Source: Micromonospora sp. MH99 (GTDB taxonomy: Bacteria > Actinomycetota > Actinomycetes > Mycobacteriales > Micromonosporaceae). From it: a DNA stretch of 64,000 nt. The stretch is from positions 30,024 to 94,023 of the forward strand of contig NZ_MUZA01000021.1 of assembly GCF_021442385.1 (NCBI RefSeq). The letters run 5' to 3'. The notes below the pieces were generated by a model, which was not told the origin of the DNA, ran no database searches, and saw only the letters and a program-made list of their open reading frames with translations. The translations under genes and the position numbers were made by a program. Position 1 is the first letter of the stretch. The number at the start of each line of letters is the position of its first letter. Positions 52,426-62,338 of the stretch are shown one piece after another.

Positions 52426-53376
52426 TCACATGCTGGAGATGTCGCCCTGCTTGGCGCGGACGGCCTCGGCGGCGGCCAGGAGGCTGGCCCGCTCGTCGGC
52501 GTCCAGGTCGGTCTCGACGACCCGACGGACACCCTCGGCGCCGATCTCGGCCTCGACACCCAGGTAGACGCCGGAGATGCCGTACTCGCCGTCGACCCAG
52601 GCGCAGACCGGCATGACGTCGCCGGAGTCCTCGGCCACGGCCTTGGCCATCCGAGCGGCGGCAGCGGACGGGGCGTAGTACGCCGAACCGGTCTTGAGCA
52701 GCGCGACCACCTCGGCGCCACCGTTGCGGGTCTTGACGACCAGCTCCTCGATCTGCTCGGCCGGCATCGCCTCACGCAGCGGCTTGCCGTTGACGGTGCT
52801 CTTGGACGGCACCGGGACCATGGTGTCGCCGTGCGAGCCCAGGGTCAGCGTCTTCACCGACGCCACCGGCACGTTGAGCGCCTCGGCGACGAAGTTGCTG
52901 AACCGGGCGGTGTCGAGCATGCCGGCCTGGCCGAGCACCCGGTTCTTGGGGAACTGGGTGGCGATCTGCGCCAGGGCGGTCATCTCGTCCAGCGGGTTGG
53001 AGACGACGATGACGACGGCGCTGGGGGCGTACTTGGCCACGTTCTCGGCGACCTGCCGCACGATCTTGGCGTTGGTCTCCAGCAGGTCCATCCGGCTCAT
53101 GCCCGGCTTGCGGGGCAGGCCAGCGGTGATGACGACGACGTCGGAGCCCTCGATGGCCTCGTAGCCCTCGCCGTTCGGGCCGGTGGTCACGCCGACGACC
53201 TTGGTCTCGAAGCCCTCGATGGCCCGCGACTGGTTGAGGTCGAGCGCGAGGCCCGCGGGCTTGCCCTCCACGATGTCGGTGATCACAACGGTGTCGAAGA
53301 CGTCGTACTCGGCCAGGCGCTGTGCGGTGGTGGAGCCGTAGAAGCCAGCCCCGACGACAGTGACCTTCTTACCCAT
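52426..53376 (-). CDS. mdh: Malate dehydrogenase, LDH-like
   Basis: A 316-residue NAD-dependent enzyme interconverting malate and oxaloacetate in the TCA cycle. The Rossmann motif is VTVVGAGFYGSTTAQRLAEY. The substrate-loop arginines are in ITAGLPRKPGMSRMDLLETN. The active-site His is in LTLGSHGDTMVPVP. These place it in the tetrameric, LDH-like MDH class found in many bacteria, not the cytosolic type of most high-GC actinobacteria I know. No operon partner is seen. Confidence 0.93.
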   Translation of the reverse strand: MGKKVTVVGAGFYGSTTAQRLAEYDVFDTVVITDIVEGKPAGLALDLNQSRAIEGFETKVVGVTTGPNGEGYEAIEGSDVVVITAGLPRKPGMSRMDLLETNAKIVRQVAENVAKYAPSAVVIVVSNPLDEMTALAQIATQFPKNRVLGQAGMLDTARFSNFVAEALNVPVASVKTLTLGSHGDTMVPVPSKSTVNGKPLREAMPAEQIEELVVKTRNGGAEVVALLKTGSAYYAPSAAAARMAKAVAEDSGDVMPVCAWVDGEYGISGVYLGVEAEIGAEGVRRVVETDLDADERASLLAAAEAVRAKQGDISSM

Positions 53377-53504
53377 GGTCGTCCCACTCCCTGATACCAG
53401 TCGGTTTTCCGGACCGTATCAGCCATCCTGGCACCGATCCGGCCAGGGGCGGACAGTTATGACCGGACAGACGCGAACGGCACTCGTGGGACACCGTCGA
53501 CGCG

Positions 53505-54368
53505 TCAGCCGCGCTCGGCGCGCTCCACGACGTTGGTCAGCAGCATGGCGCGGGTCATCGGACCGACGCCGCCGGGCATCGGAACGAGCGCGCCGGCCGT
53601 CTCGGCCACCTCCGGGTCGACGTCGCCGGTGTAGCGGCCCTTGCCGTCCGGGCCGATCACCCGGGTGATGCCGACGTCCACGACCACCGCGCCCGGGTTG
53701 ATCATGTCGGCGGTCAGCAGCCCCGGTACGCCGGCCGCGACGATGACGATGTCGGCGGCCCGGGTGTGCGAGGCGAGGTCGAGGGTGCCGGTGTGGCACA
53801 GGGTGACTGTGGCGTTCTCGCTGCGACGGGTGAGCAGCAGCCCGAGCGGACGGCCGACGGTGTTGCCCCGGCCGACGACCGCCACGGTGGCGCCGCGCAG
53901 CGCGACGTCGTGGCGGCGGAGCAGCTCGACGATGCCGCGCGGGGTGCAGGGCAGCGGGCCGTCGTAGCCGAGGACGAGACGACCCAGGTTGACCGGGTGC
54001 AGGCCGTCGGCGTCCTTGTCGGGGTCGATCAGCTCCAGCACGCGCTGGGTGTCCAGGTGGGCGGGCAGCGGCAGCTGGACGATGTAGCCGTGGCACGCCG
54101 GGTCGGCGTTCAGCTCGGCCAGGACGTCGTCGACCTGCTGCTGGGTGGCGTCGGCCGGCAGCTCCCGGCGGATCGAGGCGATACCCACCTCGGCGCAGTC
54201 ACGGTGCTTGCCGTTGACGTACGCCTGGCTGCCCGGGTCGGCCCCGACCAGGACCGTGCCGAGCCCGGGGGTGATGCCGCGCTCCGCGAGAGCCTTCACC
54301 CGGATCCGCAGCTCGTCCTTGATCTCCGCTGCGGTCGCCTTGCCGTCCAGAAGCGTCGCCGTCACCAC
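53505..54368 (-). CDS. folD: Methylenetetrahydrofolate dehydrogenase/cyclohydrolase
   Basis: A 287-residue bifunctional enzyme turning 5,10-methylene-THF into 10-formyl-THF with NADP. Motifs are [20 protein letters not shown] (which holds the catalytic Lys), [13 protein letters not shown] (folate site), [16 protein letters not shown] (NADP fold) and [15 protein letters not shown] at the end. The start is GTG at 54368. The product feeds PurN and PurH, encoded at 60767-62955, though not in one operon. Confidence 0.97.
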   Translation of the reverse strand: MVTATLLDGKATAAEIKDELRIRVKALAERGITPGLGTVLVGADPGSQAYVNGKHRDCAEVGIASIRRELPADATQQQVDDVLAELNADPACHGYIVQLPLPAHLDTQRVLELIDPDKDADGLHPVNLGRLVLGYDGPLPCTPRGIVELLRRHDVALRGATVAVVGRGNTVGRPLGLLLTRRSENATVTLCHTGTLDLASHTRAADIVIVAAGVPGLLTADMINPGAVVVDVGITRVIGPDGKGRYTGDVDPEVAETAGALVPMPGGVGPMTRAMLLTNVVERAERG

Positions 54369-54466
54369 CAGATCGTCTCATGTCCGGCACCTGCCGTTCC
54401 GGAGACCTCACCGTGGCCGGCCACCGAGGCCCCCGCCACTCCGCCACCGGTAACGATGAGTTACGT

Positions 54467-54488
54467 GTCACTCATCACTGTGAGTGAC
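54467..54488. promoter_or_regulatory. 22-bp palindrome GTCACTCA-N6-TGAGTGAC
   Basis: Perfect eight-base arms around six bases lie between divergent folD and the importer operon, about 100 bases from the folD start. It has the form of a dimeric regulator's site. Confidence 0.5.
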
Positions 54489-54712
54489 GCTTTGTGCAAC
54501 CCGTCACCGCAAAAATGGCCGGAACCCGGGAAGCGGGCCGGGACCGGACAAGCCGCCGAAGGCGGTCGAGTCCATCACAGGAGGCGACAGAACCGTCCGT
54601 CCTCATGAACGAATGCGCAGCTCAGCAACGTGAGTCCGGTTTGGGGTAGCACGCATGGCCGCACCCCGCAAGGAATGCGTCCTCGGACCGTTACGCGCCC
54701 GCAACCTTGCCG

Positions 54713-54741
54713 TTGTCGACGGCCGGTACCCGACCTACCGT
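54713..54741 (+). promoter_or_regulatory. Candidate housekeeping promoter of the peptide importer operon
   Basis: TTGTCG (54713-54718), a 17-base spacer and TACCGT (54736-54741) fit the main actinobacterial sigma consensus. The 5' leader to the ATG at 54812 would be about 65 bases. Confidence 0.4.
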
Positions 54742-54811
54742 TACCGCTTGTTGCGCAGCGTAAACCCAGCGTCGGGCCTGACTGCGCAGCGTGAGGAGAT
54801 GAGGAGGCTCT

Positions 54812-56413
54812 ATGCGAGTTCGTAGACTCGCCGCCTGGACCGCCCTCCCGCTCGCGGTGACGCTGGGCCTCGCGGCCTGCGGCAGCGGCGGAGACGGTGG
54901 ATCCGGTGGCAGCAGCACCTCGGCCGTCAGCATCCAGATCGGCGAGCCGAAGCACCTGGTTCCCACCAACACCACCGAGACGTCCGGCGCGCAGGTCCTC
55001 ACCGGCCTGTTCAGCCCGCTCGTCGACTACGACGCCCAGAACAAGCCGTACGAGGTCGCCGCGCAGTCGGTGACGTCGTCCGACAACAAGGTCTGGACGA
55101 TCAAGCTCAAGGACGGCTACACCTTCCACAACGGTGAGAAGGTCACGTCCGAGGACTACATCAACGCGTGGAACTACGGCGCGTACGCCCCCAACGGTCA
55201 GGACAGCAACTTCTTCTTCGAGAAGATCGCTGGTTACGCGGACCTGCAGGGCAAGGAGCCGAAGGCCAAGGAGATGTCCGGGCTGAAGAAGGTCGACGAC
55301 CTGACCTTCACCGTGACGCTCTCCGAGCCGTACATCGACTTCCGCACGATGCTCGGTTACACCGCGTTCTACCCGATGCCGGACGCCGCGTTCTCGGCGC
55401 CGGGCGTGGTCAAGGACTCCTACGAGCAGGCTCCGATCGGGCAGGGCCCCTTCAAGATGAAGGGCACCTGGCAGCACGACAGCAAGATCGACGTCGAGCG
55501 CTACGACGCGTACCCGGGCGAGAAGCCCAAGGTGCAGAACATCGAGTTCCGGATCTACCAGCAGCTGACCGCGGCCTACGCGGACGTCCAGGCGGACAAC
55601 CTGGACGTGCTGCCGACGATCCCGACCGAGAGCCTGAGCACCGCGCCGTCCGACCTGGGCGACCGGTACCAGACCAGCCCGATGTCGTCGTTCCAGTTCC
55701 TGGCGTTCCCGACGTTCGACAAGGACTACAGCAAGCCGGACGTGCGTAAGGCCATCTCGATGGCGATCGACCGTGACGAGATCACCAAGTCGGTCTTCAA
55801 GGGCTCGCAGCAGTCGGCACGCTCCTTCGTCTCGCCGGTCCTGCCGGGCTACCGGGAGAACACCGCGGGCGCGGCGGGCGAGTTCAACCCGACCGAGGCC
55901 AAGAAGCTCTACCAGGCCGCCGGCGGCCCGTCGAAGATCGTCATCTCCTACAACGGCGACGGCGGTCACAAGGACTGGGTCGACGCCACGGTCAACCAGC
56001 TCAAGGCCAACCTGGGTGTCGACGCCGTCGGCGTGGCCGAGCCGAAGTTCGCCGACCTGCTGACCAAGGTCGAGAAGAAGGAGCCGGTGGGCGCCTTCCG
56101 GATGGGTTGGGTCATGGACTACCCGACCATGGAGGACTACCTCGGCCCGCTGTACAGCACGAACGGCTCGTCGAACTACTACGGCTACAGCAACCCGGAG
56201 TTCGACAAGCTCGTCAAGGAGGGCTCCGCCGCCAAGACGCAGGACGAGGCGATTGCCAAGTACCAGCAGGCGGAGGACATCCTGGCCAAGGACATGCCGG
56301 TGATCCCGCTCCGCTTCGGCGAGAACGTGTTCGGCCACTCGTCCAAGGTCAAGAACGTCGAGATGGACCTGTTCCAGCGGGTCAACCTCGTCAAGATCGA
56401 AGCGGCCAGCTGA
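54812..56413 (+). CDS. Peptide ABC transporter substrate-binding lipoprotein
   Basis: A 533-residue lipoprotein of the extracellular solute-binding family 5. The signal peptide ends in the lipobox LAAC (Cys about residue 24) followed by a Gly/Ser linker. Family motifs include VWTIKLKDGYTFHNGEKVTS, ADNLDVLPTIP and DVRKAISMAIDRDEITKSVF. It would capture peptides outside the membrane for the DppBCDF-like importer downstream. GAGGAGG precedes the ATG. A hairpin after the stop (56431-56463) probably keeps it in excess over the permease. Confidence 0.94.
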   Translation: MRVRRLAAWTALPLAVTLGLAACGSGGDGGSGGSSTSAVSIQIGEPKHLVPTNTTETSGAQVLTGLFSPLVDYDAQNKPYEVAAQSVTSSDNKVWTIKLKDGYTFHNGEKVTSEDYINAWNYGAYAPNGQDSNFFFEKIAGYADLQGKEPKAKEMSGLKKVDDLTFTVTLSEPYIDFRTMLGYTAFYPMPDAAFSAPGVVKDSYEQAPIGQGPFKMKGTWQHDSKIDVERYDAYPGEKPKVQNIEFRIYQQLTAAYADVQADNLDVLPTIPTESLSTAPSDLGDRYQTSPMSSFQFLAFPTFDKDYSKPDVRKAISMAIDRDEITKSVFKGSQQSARSFVSPVLPGYRENTAGAAGEFNPTEAKKLYQAAGGPSKIVISYNGDGGHKDWVDATVNQLKANLGVDAVGVAEPKFADLLTKVEKKEPVGAFRMGWVMDYPTMEDYLGPLYSTNGSSNYYGYSNPEFDKLVKEGSAAKTQDEAIAKYQQAEDILAKDMPVIPLRFGENVFGHSSKVKNVEMDLFQRVNLVKIEAAS

Positions 56414-56430
56414 GCTGACCAACGGTTGCG

Positions 56431-56463
56431 GGGCCATCCGGGCGAACGACGCCCGGGTGGCCC
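56431..56463 (+). terminator. Intercistronic hairpin after the substrate-binding protein
   Basis: A 14-bp stem with one mismatch (GGGCCATCCGGGCG against CGCCCGGGTGGCCC) closes the five-base loop AACGA. It lies in the 200-base gap before the permease gene and may act as a partial terminator or mRNA stabiliser. Confidence 0.65.
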
Positions 56464-56613
56464 GGACCGCGCTATCCGGCCCGGGCCGCACGCGGGCCCG
56501 GAGTCGGTGGCGCCGGCATCCCCCGGGCCGGACGGCACGTCTCCGACATTTCGGGTACGACCAGAGATGCCGTCCTGCGACCCTTTCGCACATTTCCGGA
56601 GAGACTGCTAAGC

Positions 56614-57552
56614 ATGTTCCGCTACATCTTGCGGCGCCTACTGCAGATGGTCCTGGCGTTCTTCGGGACCACCCTGATCGTCTACGCGCTGATGTTCGCC
56701 GGCCAGGGCGACCCCATCCAGGCCCTCGCGGGCGAACGCCCGGTGACGCCGGCCCAACGGGCCTACCTGACGGAGAAGTACCACCTCGACGCGACAGGCG
56801 TCGGCGGTTTCTTCTACCGCTACTTCGACTACGTCAAGAGCCTGCTCCAGGGTGACCTCGGCCAGTCCCTGACCGGCCGCCAGATCGGTGACATCCTGCA
56901 GGCGGCCTGGCCGGTCACCCTCAAGCTCGCGCTCATCGCGCTCGCCGTGGCGATCATCTTCGGAGTCAGCGCCGGCGTGGTCGCCGGTATCCGCCGGGCC
57001 AGCATCTTCGACAACTCGACGCTGGTGCTGACCCTGCTCGTGCTCGGCATCCCGACCATCGTGCTGGCGCCGATCGCCCAGTACTTCCTGGGCGTCAAGT
57101 GGCAGCTCTTCCCGCCCACCGCCGGCTCCCAGCCGACGTTCTACGCGCTGCTGCTGCCGGGCATCGTGCTCGGCTCACTGTCGCTGGCAACCGCGCTGCG
57201 GCTGACCCGCACCTCGGTGGCCGAGAACCTGCGCGCCGACTACGTCCGGACCGCCCGGTCCAAGGGCCTCGTCAAGCGCCGCATCGTCACCGTCCACGTG
57301 CTGCGCAACTCGCTCATCCCGGTGGTCACCTTCCTCGGTGTGGAACTGGGCAACCTGATGAGCGGCGCGATCATCACCGAGGGCGTCTTCAACATCCCCG
57401 GCGTGGGCTTCAACCTCTTCCGCGGCATCCGCACCGAGGACGGCCCCCTGGTGGTGGGCATCGTCAGCGTGCTCGTCGTGGTCTACCTGGTCTCGAACCT
57501 GGTGGTGGACGTCCTGTACGCCGTACTCGACCCGAGGATCCGCTATGAGTGA
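56614..57552 (+). CDS. Peptide ABC transporter permease, DppB/OppB type
   Basis: A 312-residue membrane subunit. The N-terminus MFRYILRRLLQMVLAFFGTT is a typical B-type opening, followed by a periplasmic loop and five further helices. The EAA-type loop lies in NLRADYVRTARSKGLVKRRI then HVLRNSLIPVVTF. GGAGAG lies about ten bases before the ATG. The stop overlaps, as ATGAGTGA, the start of a repeat-derived mini-ORF that separates it from the C permease gene. Confidence 0.93.
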   Translation: MFRYILRRLLQMVLAFFGTTLIVYALMFAGQGDPIQALAGERPVTPAQRAYLTEKYHLDATGVGGFFYRYFDYVKSLLQGDLGQSLTGRQIGDILQAAWPVTLKLALIALAVAIIFGVSAGVVAGIRRASIFDNSTLVLTLLVLGIPTIVLAPIAQYFLGVKWQLFPPTAGSQPTFYALLLPGIVLGSLSLATALRLTRTSVAENLRADYVRTARSKGLVKRRIVTVHVLRNSLIPVVTFLGVELGNLMSGAIITEGVFNIPGVGFNLFRGIRTEDGPLVVGIVSVLVVVYLVSNLVVDVLYAVLDPRIRYE

Positions 57553-57650
57553 GCGCAGCGAACGAATCATCAGCGCAGCGCGCTTGGCCTCTCGTGCCGG
57601 CGCCGAGCGCAGCGAGGCGGCGGCACGAGTGAGCGCAGCGAGGTGCCGGC
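57545..57650 (+). repeat. 106-bp repeat insertion between permease genes
   Basis: The segment begins ATGAGTGAGCGCAGCGAACG and contains the unit GAGCGCAGCGA several times, with a short palindrome at CTCGTGCCGGCGCC and GGCGGCGGCACGAG. ATGAGTGA occurs at both borders (57545-57552 and 57651-57658), as if the original overlap had been duplicated. It resembles the GTGAGCGCGAGG units at 5201-5386. Confidence 0.8.
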
Positions 57651-57658
57651 ATGAGTGA
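57545..57658 (+). CDS. Repeat-encoded 37-codon mini-ORF
   Basis: Starting at the ATG that overlaps the B-permease stop, the frame reads MSERSERIISAARLASRAGA and on to a TGA at 57656-57658, which overlaps the C-permease ATG. It is Ser/Arg/Ala-rich and probably not a functional protein, but it may keep the two permease genes translationally coupled. Confidence 0.35.
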   Translation: MSERSERIISAARLASRAGAERSEAAARVSAARCRHE

Positions 57659-58607
57659 CTTCGAGACTGTGGCGGCCACCGAGAACCAGGCCGCACGACG
57701 TGGCCCCTCGGGCGAGCCGGGCACGCCCAACCAGGTCGGGGCCCCGAACAAGCCCCGCAGCCTGGCCGGAGACGCGTGGCGCGACCTGCGCCGCAACCCG
57801 ATCTTCTGGATCTCGCTGGCGCTTGTCGTCATCTTCACCCTGATGGCGCTGGCCCCCGGCGTGTTCACCGCCAACAGCCCGAACGACTGCCTGCTGTCCC
57901 GACAGCACGCCGGGCCGTCCGGCGGGGCCATCTTCGGGTACGACTTCCAGGGCTGCGACACGTACTCCCGGGCGGTCTACGGCACGCGGGCCTCGCTGCT
58001 GGTCGGCGCGCTCGCCGCGCTCGGCACCGGCATCATCGCGCTGGTCATCGGCATGCTGGCCGGGTACTTCGGCCGCTGGGTCGACGCCGTGCTCTCCCGG
58101 GTGATCGACGTGGTGCTCGGCATCCCGCTGCTGCTGGCCGCGATCGTGCTGCTCAAGCGGGTGTCCAGCGAGAGCGACAACGCGCGTATCGCCGCGGTGA
58201 TCTTCGTGCTGGCCATCCTGGGCTGGACCACCGCCGCCCGGGTGGTGCGCTCCTCGGTGATCACGGCCAAGGAGCAGGACTACGTGGCGGCGGCCCGGAT
58301 GCTCGGCGCCGGCAACGGCCGGATCATGTGGCGGCACATCCTGCCGAACTCGCTGGCCCCGGCCATCGTCGTGCTGACCATCGCGCTCGGCTCGTTCATC
58401 GCCGCCGAGGCGACGCTCTCCTTCCTGGGCATCGGCCTCAAGGCGCCGACCATCTCGTGGGGCCAGGACATCGACACCGGCCGCATCCACATGCGGGAGG
58501 CGGCGACGCCGCTGATCGTCCCGTCGGCCTTCCTCGCGCTGACCGTGCTGGCGTTCATCATGCTCGGCGACGCGATCCGTGACGCCTTCGACCCGAAGCT
58601 GCGGTGA
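57651..58607 (+). CDS. Peptide ABC transporter permease, DppC/OppC type
   Basis: A 318-residue membrane subunit. A 40-residue cytoplasmic N-terminus precedes helix 1 (IFWISLALVVIFTLMALAPG). The conserved region shows GCDTYSRAVYGTRASLLVG. The EAA-type loop is DYVAAARMLGAGNGRIMWRH then ILPNSLAP, and the last part ends DAIRDAFDPKLR. It differs at its N-terminus from the C permease at 87-1094, so the two importers are paralogous, not duplicates. Confidence 0.93.
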   Translation: MSDFETVAATENQAARRGPSGEPGTPNQVGAPNKPRSLAGDAWRDLRRNPIFWISLALVVIFTLMALAPGVFTANSPNDCLLSRQHAGPSGGAIFGYDFQGCDTYSRAVYGTRASLLVGALAALGTGIIALVIGMLAGYFGRWVDAVLSRVIDVVLGIPLLLAAIVLLKRVSSESDNARIAAVIFVLAILGWTTAARVVRSSVITAKEQDYVAAARMLGAGNGRIMWRHILPNSLAPAIVVLTIALGSFIAAEATLSFLGIGLKAPTISWGQDIDTGRIHMREAATPLIVPSAFLALTVLAFIMLGDAIRDAFDPKLR

Positions 58608-58614
58608 CACCCTC

Positions 58615-59652
58615 ATGACCCACGCAACAGTCGAACCCACGCCCGCCTCCGCCACCCCTGACGGCGGCCACCTGCTGGAACTGAAGGACCTGCACGTCGA
58701 GTTCCGGACCAACGAGGGCGTGGCCCAGGTCATCAACGGCGTGTCGTACCACCTGGACGCCGGGGAGACCCTCGCGGTGCTCGGCGAATCCGGCTCGGGC
58801 AAGTCGGTCACCGCGCAGGCGATCATGGGCATCCTGGACACCCCGCCCGCGTTCGTCCGCTCCGGCCAGATCCTCTACCGGGGTCAGGACCTGCTCACGG
58901 CATCCGAGGAGCAGCGCCGGCAGGTCCGCGGCAAGGAGATCGCGATGATCTTCCAGGACGCGCTCTCCGCGCTGAACCCGGTCTTCCCGGTCGGCTGGCA
59001 GATCGGCGAGACCCTGCGCCAGCGCTCCGGCATGTCCCGGGGCGACGCCCGCCGCCGGGCCGTCGAGCTGATGGACCTGGTCAAGATCCCGGGTGCCGCC
59101 AAGCGGATCGGCGACTACCCGCACCAGTTCTCCGGCGGCATGCGGCAACGCGTCATGATCGCCATGGCGCTGGCGCTGGACCCGAAGGTGCTGATCGCCG
59201 ACGAGCCCACCACCGCGCTCGACGTCACCGTGCAGGCCCAGATCATGGACCTGCTGGCCGACCTGCGCCGCGACCTCAACATGGCGATGATCCTGATCAC
59301 CCACGACCTGGGTGTGGTCGCCGGCGTCGCGGACCGGATCGCGGTCATGTACGCGGGTCGGATCGTCGAACACGCCGACGTCCGCGCCCTCTACAAGGCG
59401 CCGGCACACCCGTACACCAAGGGTTTGTTGGAGTCGATTCCGCGGATGGACGTCCGCGGCCAGGAGCTGTCGACGATCAAGGGGTTGCCACCGAACCTGA
59501 TGCGCATCCCCTCCGGCTGCCCGTTCCACCCCCGGTGCCCGTACGTCCAGCAGGTCTGCGTGGACGTGGTGCCGCACGACCTGGTCCTCGGCGACGGCCG
59601 GACCAGCGCTTGCCACTTCGCGCAGGAGGTTCGTGATGACAGCGCCCGCTAG
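58615..59652 (+). CDS. Peptide ABC transporter ATP-binding protein, DppD/OppD type
   Basis: A 345-residue ATPase. Walker A is [16 protein letters not shown], the signature [16 protein letters not shown], Walker [13 protein letters not shown] and the H-loop [11 protein letters not shown]. The C-terminal cysteine-rich domain reads [14 protein letters not shown]. The ATG at 58615 is eight bases after the C-permease stop. The gene overlaps the F-type ATPase by 17 bases. Confidence 0.94.
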   Translation: MTHATVEPTPASATPDGGHLLELKDLHVEFRTNEGVAQVINGVSYHLDAGETLAVLGESGSGKSVTAQAIMGILDTPPAFVRSGQILYRGQDLLTASEEQRRQVRGKEIAMIFQDALSALNPVFPVGWQIGETLRQRSGMSRGDARRRAVELMDLVKIPGAAKRIGDYPHQFSGGMRQRVMIAMALALDPKVLIADEPTTALDVTVQAQIMDLLADLRRDLNMAMILITHDLGVVAGVADRIAVMYAGRIVEHADVRALYKAPAHPYTKGLLESIPRMDVRGQELSTIKGLPPNLMRIPSGCPFHPRCPYVQQVCVDVVPHDLVLGDGRTSACHFAQEVRDDSAR

Positions 59653-60673
59653 CTCCACCAAGGTCCGGGGCGAGACCATCCTCTCCGTCGACAACCTGGT
59701 GAAGCACTTCCCGATCAGTCAGGGTGTGCTGTTCCAGCGGCAGATCGGCGCGGTCAAGGCCGTCGACGGCGTGAGCTTCGAGCTGCGCCGGGGCGAGACG
59801 CTGGGCGTGGTCGGCGAATCCGGCTGCGGCAAGTCCACCCTCGCCCGGCTGCTCATGCGGCTGGAGACACCCACGTCCGGGCGGGCCACCCTGGAGGGCA
59901 GGGACCTGTTCAAGGCCTCCGGTGGCGAGCTGCGCCGGCTGCGCCGCAACATGCAGATGGTCATGCAGGACCCGTACACCTCGCTGAACCCGCGGATGAC
60001 TGTCGGCGACATCATCGGTGAGCCGTTCGAGATCCACCGGGACGCCGCGCCGAAGGGCAGCAAGGCCAAGCGGGTCCAGGAACTGCTGGACGTCGTCGGG
60101 CTCAACCCGGAGCACATCAACAGGTACCCGCACCAGTTCTCCGGCGGTCAGCGTCAGCGCATCGGCATCGCCCGCGCGCTCGCCCTGCGCCCCGAGGTGA
60201 TCGTCTGCGACGAACCGGTCTCCGCGCTGGACGTCTCCATCCAGGCCCAGGTGATCAACCTGCTGGAGCAGCTCCAGGACGAGTTCGGGCTGTCGTACAT
60301 CTTCATCGCGCACGACCTGTCAGTGGTGCGGCACATCGCCGACCGGGTGGCGGTCATGTACCTCGGTCGGATCGTCGAGATCGGCACCGAGGACGAGATC
60401 TACGAGCGCGCCACCCACCCGTACACCCAGGCGCTGCTCTCGGCCGTGCCGGTGCCGGACCCGGAGGTACGCGACCAGCGCAACATGATCCGGCTGGTCG
60501 GCGACGTGCCCAGCCCGGCCGACCCCCCGAGCGGCTGCCACTTCCGCACCCGCTGCTGGAAGGCCCAGGACATCTGCGCGGTAGAGGACCCGGCGACCGT
60601 GCCCAGGGCGGCCGACCCCCACCCCTCCGCCTGCCACTTCGCCGAACTCCGCCCGGCAACCCCGGCGGCCTGA
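59636..60673 (+). CDS. Peptide ABC transporter ATP-binding protein, DppF/OppF type
   Basis: A 345-residue ATPase, last gene of the operon. Walker A is [14 protein letters not shown], the signature [16 protein letters not shown], Walker [13 protein letters not shown] and the Cys pair [14 protein letters not shown]. The ATG at 59636 is preferred over the GTG three bases earlier because GGAGG lies six bases before it. It is followed within 25 bases by the palindromic repeat at 60694. Confidence 0.94.
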   Translation: MTAPASSTKVRGETILSVDNLVKHFPISQGVLFQRQIGAVKAVDGVSFELRRGETLGVVGESGCGKSTLARLLMRLETPTSGRATLEGRDLFKASGGELRRLRRNMQMVMQDPYTSLNPRMTVGDIIGEPFEIHRDAAPKGSKAKRVQELLDVVGLNPEHINRYPHQFSGGQRQRIGIARALALRPEVIVCDEPVSALDVSIQAQVINLLEQLQDEFGLSYIFIAHDLSVVRHIADRVAVMYLGRIVEIGTEDEIYERATHPYTQALLSAVPVPDPEVRDQRNMIRLVGDVPSPADPPSGCHFRTRCWKAQDICAVEDPATVPRAADPHPSACHFAELRPATPAA

Positions 60674-60693
60674 TCCCCCACCCGGCCCGGGTG

Positions 60694-60754
60694 GTTGATC
60701 ATGAAGTTATTGCCCTGCACATCGGCGTGTCAGGGCAACAACTTCATGATCGAC
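60694..60754. repeat. Palindromic repeat, copy 2 (GTTGATCATGAAG family)
   Basis: Arms of 24 bases (60694-60717 and 60731-60754) match at 22 positions around a 13-base centre with CGGCGTGT. It is nearly identical in arm and centre to the copy at 10926-10986 and lies between two convergent genes, where it could act as a two-way terminator. Confidence 0.92.
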
Positions 60755-60766
60755 GGGGTCTTGCGG

Positions 60767-62338
60767 TCAGTGGAAGAAGTGGCGGGTTCCCGTTAGGTAC
60801 ATCGTCACGTTGGCTTTCTTGGCCGCTTCGATGACCTCTTCGTCGCGGATCGAGCCACCGGGCTGGACGATGGCGCGGACGCCTGCGTCGATGAGGATCT
60901 GCGGGCCGTCGGCGAACGGGAAGAACGCGTCCGAGGCGGCCACCGAGCCCCGCGCCCGGTCGGCGCCGGCGCGCTGGACCGCGAGCTGCGCCGAGTCGAC
61001 CCGGTTGACCTGACCCATGCCGACACCGACGGTGGCGCCGCCCTTGGCGAGCAGGATCGCGTTGCTCTTCACCGCGCGGACCGCCCGCCAGGCGAACGCG
61101 AGATCGCGCAGCAGCTCCTCGTCGGCGGCCTCGCCGGTCGCCAACTGCCAGTTGGCCGGGTCGTCACCGGAAGCGTCCACCCGGTCGGCGACCTGGGACA
61201 GCACGCCACCGGTCACCGGCCGCCACTCGAGCTTCGCCGGGCTCCAGGCCGGCGCGCGAAGCAGCCGGATGTTCTTCTTGCCCTGCAACACCTCGACCGC
61301 GCCCTCGTCGAAGCCGGGGGCGACCACCACCTCGGTGAAGATGTCGGCGACCTGCCGGGCCAGCTCGACCGAGACCGGCCGGTTGACAGCGATCACGCCG
61401 CCGAACGCCGACACCGGGTCACAGGCGTGCGCCAGGCGGTGCGCCTCGGCCACGTCCACGCCCACCGCGATACCGCACGGGTTGGCGTGCTTGATGATCG
61501 CCACGGCCGGCTGGTCGGCGAAGTCGTTGGCGGCCCGCCAGGCGGCGTCCGCGTCGACGTAGTTGTTGTACGACATCTCCTTGCCGTGCAACTGCTCGGC
61601 CTGGGCCAGCCCCGCCGGGGCGTCCGGGTCGGTGTAGAGCGCGGCCGGCTGGTGCGGGTTCTCCCCGTAGCGCAGCACAGTCGACTTGCGCAGCGCCGTC
61701 CCCGCGAACGCCGGCCAGGAGTCGTCGGCCGGAGCCAGCTCCCGGGCACACCACTGGGCGACTGCCACGTCGTACTCGGCGATGTCGGCGTACGCGCGGG
61801 CGGCCAGCGCGCGACGCTGGGCCAGGGTGAACCCGCCCTCGTCGAGCGCGCCGAACAGCGCCGGATAGCCGGCCGGGTCGGTGAGCACCGCGACCGAGGC
61901 GTGGTTCTTGGCGGCAGCCCGCACCATGGCCGGGCCACCGATGTCGATCTGCTCCACGCACTCCTCGACACCGGCTCCGGAGGCGACCGTCGCCTGGAAC
62001 GGGTAGAGGTTGGAGACCAGCAGGTCGAACCCGGCCACCCCCAGCTCGTCGAGCTGTGCGACGTGCGTGTCCTTGCGCAGGTCGGCGAGGAGACCGGCGT
62101 GCACCTTCGGGTGCAGGGTCTTCACCCGGCCGTCGAGCACCTCGGGGAACCCGGTCACCGTCTCCACCGGCGTCACCGGCACCCCGGCGGCGGCGATGGT
62201 GCCCGCCGTGCTGCCGGTGGACACGATCTCCACACCGGCCGCGTGCAGGGCCTGGGCCAGCTCGACCAACCCGGTCTTGTCGTAGACGCTGACCAGCGCC
62301 CGCCGAATCGGGCGACGCCCGTCCTGAGTGGGACTCAC
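60767..62338 (-). CDS. purH: AICAR transformylase/IMP cyclohydrolase
   Basis: A 523-residue bifunctional enzyme for the last two steps of purine synthesis, using 10-formyl-THF. The MGS-like cyclohydrolase domain (about 1-150) has [19 protein letters not shown] and [20 protein letters not shown]. The transformylase part shows [13 protein letters not shown] and the catalytic Lys-His pair in [17 protein letters not shown] 62338 is chosen because it overlaps the purN stop as GTGA and the extra upstream residues match nothing. Confidence 0.96.
   Translation of the reverse strand: MSPTQDGRRPIRRALVSVYDKTGLVELAQALHAAGVEIVSTGSTAGTIAAAGVPVTPVETVTGFPEVLDGRVKTLHPKVHAGLLADLRKDTHVAQLDELGVAGFDLLVSNLYPFQATVASGAGVEECVEQIDIGGPAMVRAAAKNHASVAVLTDPAGYPALFGALDEGGFTLAQRRALAARAYADIAEYDVAVAQWCARELAPADDSWPAFAGTALRKSTVLRYGENPHQPAALYTDPDAPAGLAQAEQLHGKEMSYNNYVDADAAWRAANDFADQPAVAIIKHANPCGIAVGVDVAEAHRLAHACDPVSAFGGVIAVNRPVSVELARQVADIFTEVVVAPGFDEGAVEVLQGKKNIRLLRAPAWSPAKLEWRPVTGGVLSQVADRVDASGDDPANWQLATGEAADEELLRDLAFAWRAVRAVKSNAILLAKGGATVGVGMGQVNRVDSAQLAVQRAGADRARGSVAASDAFFPFADGPQILIDAGVRAIVQPGGSIRDEEVIEAAKKANVTMYLTGTRHFFH

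Larger units (their letters stand above)
54369..54811. other. Intergenic region between folD and the peptide importer operon
   Basis: No gene is supported in these 443 bases. They hold a palindrome at 54467-54488, a candidate promoter at 54713-54741, and a direct repeat TGCGCAGCGT at about 54754 and 54783, within 60 bases of the start of the substrate-binding protein. Confidence 0.6.
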
